A DNA stretch of 64,000 bases from Dichotomocladium elegans (Eukaryota; Mucoromycota; Mucoromycetes; Mucorales; Lichtheimiaceae). The stretch is from positions 1,116,001-1,180,000 of the forward strand of contig JAIXMN010000003.1 of the NCBI GenBank assembly GCA_025716815.1, in the 5' to 3' direction. Every line of letters begins with the position of its first letter. Position 1 is the first letter of the stretch. Shown one piece after another: positions 54,759 to 64,000 of this stretch. A model generated the notes under the pieces. The model had not been told where the DNA came from. It saw only the letters and a list, made by a program, of their open reading frames with translations, and searched no databases. Made by a program: the position numbers and the translations under genes.

Positions 54759-56799
54759 TTATACGACGCACGTATCCCGAATAGGAAACATTGAGACCCA
54801 TAGAACTGGTTCTAGTTCAACTTTATTTTGCCATTCTGGCTTCTCTTTTTTATAGCTGCAGTCTCGTTGACTATTCGTTGTCTTAAAAAAGCAGTAATGG
54901 CGAATGTGAGTGTTTGGATAGCAGAAAAGATTGGATCCCGTTTCCTTATATAGTCTTGTGCGACATTGGGAATTTTCTCGATGCGTCATTCTTTCAGAGA
55001 TGAAGACTGTAATCAACATGGCTCTTCTTTCGTTGAGCAGCTGATGGTATATCTCTACAGGAGATATGAACCATTTATATTGCAAATAATGTTGATACAT
55101 CTAATTAGCTAGGGAATTGGTTGACTTGGATAGTGTTACCTCAGGGGTACCTGTATGTGATCGGTGACACTCCTTTCCCACCCTGGTTTTCTTAGTGATA
55201 CATTTCCCTGTCTATAAAGGATCCCGATTTAACACTAATTACCTTCACACAATATCTCAGTATCCTGTTGCTTGACAGTTCTGGAACAAAACAGAAACAT
55301 TTTAGCCTATCGAGGTTTAATTACGTATGCATCCTGGAAAATCGGTAACGATCTCGATTGTTCGGAATTTAGAAACACACGCTCGCTGTCACCTTGGCGA
55401 TTTCGTTTTGTCAGCTTATAATTGACCCGCGACGCATTTCCCGCCCTCTCCCATTCGCGAATTGAAACAAATCTGCGCTCGTAGGATTGAGACACCGGAT
55501 CCAGCCGAAAGAGTGTCTACGCTGTGATCTGGATCGGAATATGCAAAAATAACCATTCGACCGAGCCCTTTTGATGTTCATTCATTCCGGGATGAGTGCC
55601 CTAAAAAATCGAAGTTCTCGAGAAATACTGTGAGGTTTCCGAGCCGAGCATAAAAGGAAGGTAAGGGAGCGAATCGAGATATTTGATGACTTCTGCCGCA
55701 GCAGATCCGATGCGCCAGGAGAACCGCTTTGTTACACAAAAAGAAATATAACCTCCGTCTGACGATGAGCTATTGAAAGTATATCCAAACTCCAATCGCC
55801 ATGGACCGGATATGGAACCCCTGAATTGTCTGCGACCCGAACCCATTGTACGTACTGAAGATGGGGGCAGCGTGCTCTGACCATACAGAATCTATACTGC
55901 ATATATTCCGGTTCTCCTTTAAGTTGCCTTACAAAAGAAAGTTCATATATGTCCGTAGATACCTTACGAATTCGGGAGATCCTGTTGCTAATCATAATTT
56001 TGTCTTTCTTTTCCTGCTCTCCATGTACCCCCTTTTGCCAGAACATGCGCTCCTGCTGCTACGTACATACAAGCACTTTAGACCTACAAGTATTATGCAG
56101 AATCCTGATGCCTCCCTGTAACAAGAGACGGAATTTTCATAACAGTTTTGGGTTAATAGAAACCAAGTTAATGCTACGAGTTTATATATATCCCGGCAGG
56201 ATTTCCAGCGTCTTATTCCTACGACCGTAGTTGAAGTTCAGCAATTGTTCCAAATTATCATCATTGACATCTGCGGCGAAAAGGAATTTTGTCCGCTACC
56301 ACTGGTGCATAGAGAAGCGGGTTACTATATGCGCCTTTGAAAATATGTATATTAAGCACCAGAATTTTCTACAACGACAATGTCCTATAGCGGATACCAT
56401 CACGGTAATCACCCACCCCGCTGTTTCGAGTCTCCTGCTTTTATTCTTACAGTACTACACAAGCTTGACTTCACCGTGATCAGCAGCCTTCATCGGGCGG
56501 CTGTCCTGATGCAGGACTTACAATGTACTACCAATCTAATTGAGATATCACTTACGGTCCATGCCTGTTATCGGTGCTGCGAAGACTTTGAGACACCACA
56601 GCGCCTCGGTATTATGAGAAGATGCTGATGGAGAGCGGTCCTTTATTTTATCTCCGTTCTTTACACTCAGTAATGAGAAGGCGAAGGATCCGCGCCAAAG
56701 AAGAACAAGGAAAAGTAGTATGAGGTCCCACATCGGAGCAACGGTGACGGTTTCCCACGCCTTCACTTTGTCATACATTTCGGCATTAACAAGGGACAT
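54759..56799 (-). other. Coding-like stretches, unresolved gene or pseudogene
   Basis: On the minus strand: ATG 56799 opens MSLVNAEMYDKVKAWETVTV, then a hydrophobic segment WDLILLFLVLLWRGSFAFSL, ending at a good GTAAGTGAT donor near 56552. Downstream lie several open, well-composed blocks: 56440-56260 (RNSGVGDYRDGIRYRTLSL; KGAYSNPLLYAPVVADKIPF), 55920-55600 (YMQYRFCMVRARCPHLQYVQ; GPWRLEFGYTFNSSSSDGGY; FSWRIGSAAAEVIKYLDSLP), 55495-55307 (RRFVSIREWERAGNASRVNY) and 55100-54759 (113 codons ending at a stop only 84 bp from the velvet start). I could not connect them in frame; a TAG interrupts one block. An unrecognised, possibly decayed, gene is the best description. Confidence 0.35.
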
Positions 56800-58839
56800 A
56801 TACTATCAGTAACATTGGGTATCAGCAAGATACACCGTGCTCTACAGGTTCTGCCACATCTGCTATTTGGAAGGGCATAGGAGCTGGATTAAAATATATA
56901 CAGTCGTCGATATATTGGAAGAGCGTATGAAAAAAGGCCCTTTATTTTATAGCCATCTTTGAGATAGTGGGAAGTTGTGTGCAATGATGGCCGCAATGAC
57001 AAGGATTATGAGGGTGGCGACGATGGCGACGACGCTAATGCTGATGGCGTGAACGGTGACGATAGGATGGAAGCGAATTTCGATAAGGAGAGACATCGTG
57101 TCGCGAAAAAGAATCTATCAAATGCTTTGATCATCCCTCCGCTTTACCATCGCACAATTCTTTCCTGGCAACAACATCTCATTAGGGCGGAACATACAAT
57201 ATCTGTGTCGGGATCATCTCTTGGGCGCTTTCTTATTATGATGAAATGTCCTTCAACATTACTGGAACGCCCCGATGTTAAAAAGCAAAGCTTGTTGATA
57301 TGGAGTAAACAAAGCCAAGAGAGTACTTGATGGTAGGCTACAGAGCCAGTATAATTATCTGGACTCGATCGTTCAAAGTCATATATTGTCATCCAAAGTA
57401 TTTTAGCTGACAAATTTACAGCTGCATAAAATAAATAGGAAAAGCGAAATCAGTGCAAAGCTGGAAACCCAGTTAATAGTTTGTTTACAACTGTGCATTG
57501 AGGCTTTGATCTTTCACTGTGCCCACCGACGGCAATATAATATATCAGAAAGCCCGTTGTAAACCATTAATCTTTGTCTGTAAAGAACTCCAACGCGTTA
57601 AGTTCAATTAACTCTGCTTTCCTAGATGATTACGCAGACTGTCATTGCTGCTTTTATCAGCTTTTTCGAGTTTTCCAGGGAAGCAAATGCTGTATGGCAC
57701 CGGTATATTCGTTTCACATTTTCGATAGTGATGAAATTTGGCGAAAAGAGCCTCAATTCCACCAAATTGTCCATGCACTTGGAGGCTGCAAGACCCAGTA
57801 ATGTTTGTGCATCATTTTGTAGGCTACAGCTCATTTCTTGATTAAGATACGCGCGGCAGCGGAGTCTCTTGTTAATCACATACTTTATTTTCAAAAAAGT
57901 AAATGTCATGTCAATAGGTACAAAGAATTCGCGTTGATATTGGAACAATTAAGAATATTGCTAGTCAAAAAAGAATATTGATCCCTCTCTATTCTCTTTA
58001 ATTTACACCCTCGTCTATGGGGTTAGCGAGGTATGTCCAGGCGATAACTGGAACATACTGGACGGAGAGCAGCGGCAGATGCGGGTGGCCGGCGGCGTCT
58101 TCCGGGCAAATCAGCCCGTACGGCAAAATAACCTCGGAGGGACGAGGGGAGTAGCGACAAAAAAAGGGAAGGGCCCTGCCCGAAGGCAGCGAAATAGCGG
58201 CCCCACCGGGAAGTCCAATATCTGTCGCACTCCCTTCCATGATCTTGGGTACGGGTAAGATTGATCAATCAAGAAATAGCAACGAGTGTCAGTCACAAAT
58301 TAATAACAAGAGGATAGCATATGGATTCATACCGGGTAGGCCCATGGAATAGAGGGTGAGTATGGACTTGATAAAGAAGAAAGAGTTCACTCAGAAGGTC
58401 CATTATTTATAAGAAATCAAGGAGGGCAAACCCTTTCATGGATGGAACAAAAGTAACATTTCCGTATGACTAATATTGTACCTGCTGTAGTCTTGTAAGG
58501 CTATTCTTATTGACCTTCCGAAATCAGTTACTCTCTCAAAAAGGACAGGATTATTTGTTTGAGAAATAGCAGTTGTTCGTACTCTTGCACTTGCAGTTCT
58601 CATTGTTGGAGTTGTGATTATCGTTCCTGCTACTATTATCCTTTCATGGGGGAAGTCAATGACAACTACCCACCGCAGTATGTATATACCCAAAATCAAA
58701 TCGAGGGCATTTCGCCAAGACTAAGCTTTGCTGACTTTGACAGAAGTACTATTGTCTAAGAATTCATAATTGCCACCAAGGTAAACCGATTCAAACATTG
58801 GGTGGTCTTTTTTTTTGTAATTTGCAATCAAAGACGTCG
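56800..58839. other. Gene-poor stretch with fragments
   Basis: Plus 56977-57330 is open for 117 codons with an acidic start (GGDDGDDANADG) and a basic second half. Minus 57948-57622 is open for 108 codons (CMDNLVELRLFSPNFITIEN, LRR-like spacing but only one unit). Plus 58564-58650 encodes a clear membrane helix (VVRTLALAVLIVGVVIIVPA), but the downstream tail (YPPQYVYTQNQIEGISPRLS to a stop at 58759) is in another frame. Minus 58240-57998 is GC-rich and open. None forms a complete gene. Confidence 0.35.
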
Positions 58840-59765
58840 CGCGAAGGATTCTAGCGGTTGGTGTGGACTATGTCCTCACTTGCAAGTGGAGTAGCATATG
58901 TGGCTTTGATGTGCGATTGATAACTCCCGATCCCGCAATGTGGAATGTATTGCAGACTTCCTCCACCCATCCGATAGCAGTTATAAGAGCGCAGACCTTC
59001 TGATGCGCCAGTTTGGACCATGCCATGCTGCGTTTCATATTAATATGGAATCCTGACTCTTCAAGAAAAACGCATTTTTTTCTAATTCAATGTCGGCCCT
59101 GCCCCATCTGCGCACCCAGTAAAGGCGCTATTGGATCTTCACAGTACTATTTCTGTCTGCAGGCTGGGGCCGAGCCATTTTCAGTGACAAGTTGCATTCA
59201 TTTTTCATAAATTGATGGAGCGTCATTTAGATGCTTTGGAGCCTCAAATCCTTGGAGTTATTGCTCCATCAGCTACTCTAGGACAATGGATGGATTCTCA
59301 TCGATACAATCTAAAGTAACGCTCTTATGCTCTTCATCGAGAATACTAAATGACCCCTCACATTAGGTTTCTTAAAGATGCTGTAGGGTCCATCTCGTAC
59401 TGTAATTCCCATTGTGGATTGAACGAAACATGTATTCCTAGCCTTTTTTGCAGCAGCTAATGCACTCAAGACCTTCTCAAACATCAGTTTGAAAAATCTG
59501 ACCTTCTTTTAGTGAGTGTACGTTGTGTAGCTGCGCTTGATCTCTGCTTATTTCATCCTAATGTCTGCATCTTTATGCTTGGGAATGTGCATAGCAATAA
59601 GCTTAAGTTATCTTTGCAAAACATGCTACGTATATTTTCAGTGGAGAACAAATGGATTGCGAAGAGTGCATTTCCTCATCAACGACATGGCCTTGTCCAT
59701 TGTAAAAAAGATAGATTGCTGCTTCAGAATGTAAAAATGTATAAAAGAGAAACTTTTTTGGGCGA
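58840..59765 (-). mobile_element. Tc1/mariner-like transposase remnant, copy D
   Basis: Nucleotide-level similarity to copy B over at least 59380-59740 versus 38330-38750 is visible by eye (for example cagcagct..tgca.tcaag.ccttctcaaacatca.tttgaaaaatc, and gcatttcctcatcaacgacat). On the minus strand CVFLEESGFHINMKRSMAWS at 59074-59013 is the conserved block around the first catalytic Asp, here Glu. The helix-turn-helix region lies near 59480-59430. The second-Asp region is missing or unrecognisable left of 58840. Many stops show it is inactive. Confidence 0.8.
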
Positions 59766-61867
59766 CGTCCTTTCGTGTATACATGCGACATTTGATTTGT
59801 CATCATGCGTAAAGATTTCTGGGCAAAACGCGATTTTATTTTGCGACCCTGGGATTTCAGAACTGGCAGGATGCGACTTTGATATAGAAATACTTTAACC
59901 TTGTATGTGACGTGCGCACTGACTGTGGCAAGTCTTGGCATTCTCGGAGGAGTACAGTATTTCATCCACTTGCGCATTATCCCTCTTGAGAGCTGCTTTG
60001 ATAGGCCGCGCTGAAGTGGACGGTGCGCATGTCTCCAATTGATCCTGCGCTACGACCATCATGCTCCCAAAAATATTCAATTATATCTTCATCAGGATTC
60101 GTATAATCGGTTCCAATATAAACTTTTTGCTTTACAACCGCAAGACAATGGGACAGTCTTGCGTCGCTTCGGCGGGTTTGTATTGCTTGGGATTGCAGAC
60201 TTCGGGGTACCTGGTCTGTGGCAAATATACATCTTAAAGTAAATTGGTCGTAAAAGAGTCATATAAGTATCTTTTCATCTGGGTACTTCATGGAAACTGA
60301 TATCATGAAGACGACCCCTACAAACCAAGCTCTCAGGCCGAGTTGTCGCCTCTTCCTCTCGTAAGACAACCATTCGTGTCCCATCGTGAATCCTAAACCA
60401 TGCTAAGAATCTCGCATTGCTAGTACATGATGTCGATGAAGCACGGCTGTAAAAAGAGTACCCAATAGATCGCAAACTCGCAATCGCATGAGAAATGATA
60501 GATAAATTGTTCATTGTCGACGTTATTACTACACAGGCAATGCGGACGTGGAGCAAAACCTATCTGAAAGCATTTTTTCTGGTGCAATAATACTAGTACA
60601 TACTGTGTTGACCGGGAAAAAAGGAGCCGGGTTCAGCATCTTTTTAACAGTTCCATTAATTTACCGAGTTTTTCAATGGATGTGGTTTCTTAAATTATAT
60701 AACGTCTAACTTTTCTTCTCGTAATTCTACAATTGTAGTACATCCTCTTTGGATACGATGGTAGAGCTCATACGTGAAAAGTCATTTTTTTATAAAGCGA
60801 TGGCTGCCCAGAAACAGAAGGGGTTATCTATTGGTATTTTCATGGATGTCGCAGTAAATGTCCTACCAGATTAATGTTTTTGATTGGGTTTAGCCTCGTG
60901 GTCGAAGAATTAGAGACAGAGAACGTGGAACCAGGATGCAAATGGTTCAGGTGTTCGTTATGGCATCGATCGTCCACGGAGAATGGTTATTCTAGCTTTT
61001 GCAATACTCTTCTTTCTTTTCCGGCATCACTTCGATGCTTGGATTGCCGCGCATAGTCTACACTTGTTAGGATGATGGAGCCGTGGTTTTTCAAAACGCT
61101 TGCATTTGCTGAATTCTAAGACTGAGAATCCTATTTATGGCATTCTCGTTGCTGATATTCTGTACATTTCAACAGAACAGCATATGAAGGCATTATTATA
61201 TCAGTCAACCTACTGGCCAACAGCTTTCCTATCTCGTTTTTATAGTCTTACATATCACCATTGCTATAAAAGCTTTTGTTCCAAATATAATACACTTCTA
61301 TGCACATACCAGAAGCCCAGAAGATATCTGGCTATTAATCCTAGAGTTTCATGTTCAGAATTTAGGAATTTGGGTTACTTCATTACCATAGGCGACTGGT
61401 GTCACTCCGCGAGTGGCTCCTTTTCTTTATCTGCCCAGCGGACGCACCCATCTATCCTGGCAATATGGATTGCGCTATCGTTCCTTTCACTAATATTATG
61501 ATTTTTCCAAAGATTATTTTTCTGTCCACTACTCCAGATGGTTCACTGTTCCTGGTCGTGTGCTATCAGCGGTGAGGAAGTAGTATTAGAAGATGATCTA
61601 TTGATTATTTCAATTAGGCAACCAGAAAAATGCCAGTGCCTTCAATCTTTATAAAGTACTGTTGGGGTTTTAATGCTTGTCTAATTATTACCATTTGTTG
61701 TAAACTAACAATATCGATTCATGAGAGAGTTCTTTAAACCAGCGCTGGTATTGAACCGCTAAGCTGCAGGTTATCTTTGCTTTTATTGGCCAAACCCTCA
61801 CAACAACCCACTCCCCGCAAACCTATAGAGCTAGAGCCACGTCTTACACCCAACACAATTTTCCACA
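59766..61867. other. AT-rich spacer before the bromodomain gene
   Basis: 2.1 kb. Minus 60556-60275 is open for 93 codons (IISHAIASLRSIGYSFYSRA) and plus 61100-61501 for 133 codons with a hydrophobic end (ILAIWIALSFLSLIL). Neither has a recognisable domain; I do not claim either as a gene. The last 100 bp include the C-rich leader of the next gene. Confidence 0.35.
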
Positions 61868-64000
61868 ATGTCAACAGAAGGCGAATGGACCTGCTTGGAA
61901 AAATTGCTCCTTGCGCAATCCGTGTACAAGCTTGGAGAGAATAGCTGGGCAGAGGTTGCCAGTAATCTCAATCACAGCAGCTTATTAGATCGACAACCCG
62001 ATTTCTTTCAACAAGAGGTATAGCGCACTAGTATTCGAGTATATCACACAACTAATGAGTAACCATATGCTAGGAATGTTTCGAGCAATACTCGCGACTC
62101 TTGGACAGCATAGGAAAATCAGAGAAGTAACATTCAAGAATGGGCCAGTGTACCATTGGCTTCGATACTGACACTGGAATAATACACTAGACCGTCGGTT
62201 TCAGCCACTAACCATACGGATGAACCCGCAGTCGTCGTCCAAATTGCTAGGGAACTTCATATACAGCGTTTAGAGGAATTACGACGCGAGATTGAAGAGA
62301 CAAACGAAAAATACACGACACTTACGAATGAAATCCACGCCATACGAGACGGCAAATGGGATGAACGGTTAATCGCCGAAGAGGCATCAAAAGATCAACC
62401 GAAAACTACAGTCTCAGCACATACAGAACTCACTATAGACGATAATGACGCAATAAAAATGGAACCCTCAGAGATAGTTGGCACGGAAGGAGCCGAAACA
62501 ACACAGCATGAACAGAAGTCGGTGCCACCACAACTACCGCAAAATGAGAAAACAACAATCCCAACGTCGCCAGGAGTCAGTACAACCCCTCTTAGTCTGC
62601 TGGATAACGGTAGTGCTGTGAATACTCCCGTTGAGCAAGGACCAGTGACTCCGGCCGAAGCCATGGCGACCCCTCCGCCCTTGCCACCTTCGCAACCATC
62701 TCTACCAGCAGCACCGACAGAAATAAACATGCCGTTAGGGAACGATGTTGCCACCATTATGAATAGAATTGAGAACACCACACAGGGATCAGCACCTGCA
62801 GTTGAGACACGGCAGCCGGAAACTGCCATCGTACAATCCATTGTAGAAGAGCCGACGCCAAAAGATGTGCTTGAGGCAGCATCCGAACCCCATGTGACAG
62901 CACGACCTACGGTATCAGCACCTGAACCGGAAGATAGACAGGAGTCCGAAGAGAGCTTCCACTCTGCAGTGACACAAATGGAACACGAAATAGACTCAGT
63001 TGGACTTCAGCACGAGCAGCATCTCGCCGAACAATTACCACATTCGCATGCACTGCCACTACCTGTGGGACAACAGCCGTTAGTACAAAAAGAACCTCTG
63101 GCAGACGCAAGTTTTAGTATGAATTCTGTTTCCGCTGAAGAGCCATTGGACTCGGAAAACTCGAGCTGGGACAATGGGACGAAGAGAAAATCCGAAGACG
63201 ATGCGGAAACAATCACAGGGGAAGCTGAGGGCACGGAGGTTAAACGGCAGCGCACGGGCAATGGTGTGACACAGGAAATTACAGCTGAAAGCGTGTTGCC
63301 CAACAAAGAAGCTAGTCAGGAAAACGCGGAAATGAAGCCCAATGAGGCAGCGCCGATATCAAACACCTATCTTTTACCGTCGACAACAGCATCTACAGAT
63401 GCAATACATCAAAGTGCTGATGAGGAACCGAGATCGCCCGATGCTGTATATCCGAGATCGCCTGAAGCACCTCTATCGATGACAAGTGGTGCAGATGCAG
63501 AAAGCATCACTGGCAGTGAAAGCAATGCCCCAACACCCACAGGTTCAGCACCATCGTCTGAAAATAAACGTGCAGGCGGTGGAAGCAGCAGCAGTGGAAG
63601 GAGCAAGGATGAACAGAGACAGCAAAAATCGTGGCAAAAGAACATCAATTTGCTGTGGCGCGAGATCAGCAATCACAAGAACGGCGCAATGTTTATGAAT
63701 CCAATCAAGGAGGCAACCGCTCCGTCTTACTATGATATTGTGAAGCATCCCATGGATCTTAAAGCAATTAAGAATCGTATCCGTGATGGGGTAAAGTCTG
63801 AAAAAGAGTTGGGCGTATGAATCGACGTTGAATACTAAAATTAGTACTCCTAGTTCATTAAATCGACGGTTGAATTTGAGCGGGATATTGTTCTGATGCT
63901 AACAAACTCACTCATGTACAACAAAGAAGGCACGGAAATGTATCAAATGGCGGTAGAGATGCTCGAAGATGTGACAGAGCAGGTGAAACTATTCAAAACC
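61868..64000 (+). CDS. Bromodomain protein of BRD8/Bdc1 type (3' end outside window)
   Basis: BRD8-like proteins are subunits of the NuA4/TIP60 histone acetyltransferase complex. Exons 61868-62017, 62074-62126, 62191-63814 and 63854 to the window end splice in frame. The N-terminus (WTCLEKLLLAQSVYKLGENS, WAEVASNLNHSSLL) is the SANT-like block that marks this family, followed by a coiled coil (ELHIQRLEELRREIEETNEK) and a long acidic, Pro/Ser/Glu-rich linker. The bromodomain begins NINLLWREISNHKNGAMFMN, then SYYDIVKHPMDLKAIKNRIR and, after the last intron, FERDIVLMLTNSLMYNKEGT with the acetyl-lysine-binding Asn in MYN. The window ends inside or just after helix C. The start is chosen because the SANT-like block begins within ten residues of it. 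Confidence 0.92.

Overview
This 64 kb window is nuclear DNA of a filamentous fungus. Genes are split by many short GT-AG introns, promoters are pyrimidine-rich, and the gene set points to Mucoromycota, probably Mucorales: a SmgGDS/RAP1GDS1-type armadillo protein, an E2F partner DP, a velvet factor, and decayed DDE transposases with the helix-turn-helix typical of mucoralean Tc1/mariner elements. The assignment is inference from gene content; no rRNA or mitochondrial marker is present.

Region 1-21.4 kb is gene-dense. In order: an acidic single-pass membrane protein (+), V-ATPase subunit D VMA8 (-), MOB2 (-), an orphan polytopic membrane protein (-), a small secreted double-psi beta-barrel protein (+), a PAQR/IZH receptor (+), an orphan possibly mitochondrial protein (-), a DHA2-type MFS exporter (-), acetoacetyl-CoA thiolase ERG10 (+), an orphan 7TM protein (+), a PDK/BCKDK-type mitochondrial kinase (-) and a PH-domain protein (-). 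Most exon boundaries here could be placed to the base, and the splices keep frame.

Region 21.4-43.5 kb mixes genes with longer spacers. It holds transcription factor DP (-), a four-CBS plus PB1 tail-anchored protein (-), an unrecognised secreted-type gene of 8 or more exons with one unresolved junction (-), an RGS protein (+), a PR/SET-domain protein (-), FIS1 (-), a secreted protein with 18 PG[D/E]WE repeats (-) and the SmgGDS homologue (+).

Region 43.5-64 kb is AT-rich and gene-poor. It contains a secreted PEBP protein (-), a small membrane protein (+), a velvet regulator (-), several coding-like but unresolved stretches, and at the right edge a SANT/bromodomain protein of BRD8/Bdc1 type (+, cut by the window end).

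Four remnants of one Tc1/mariner-like transposase family lie at about 30.5, 37.6-38.8, 44.9-46.1 and 58.8-59.8 kb, in both orientations. The copy at 45 kb explains a run of attractive but false open frames on its opposite strand. I found no bacterial-type system, CRISPR array or tRNA. The genes are mostly independent housekeeping and regulatory loci, not a pathway cluster. The more unusual items are the repeat protein with its 7-nt microexon, the PEBP protein lacking its ligand motif, the kinase with an altered N-box, a thiolase ending in a PTS1-like tripeptide, and the orphan secreted gene.
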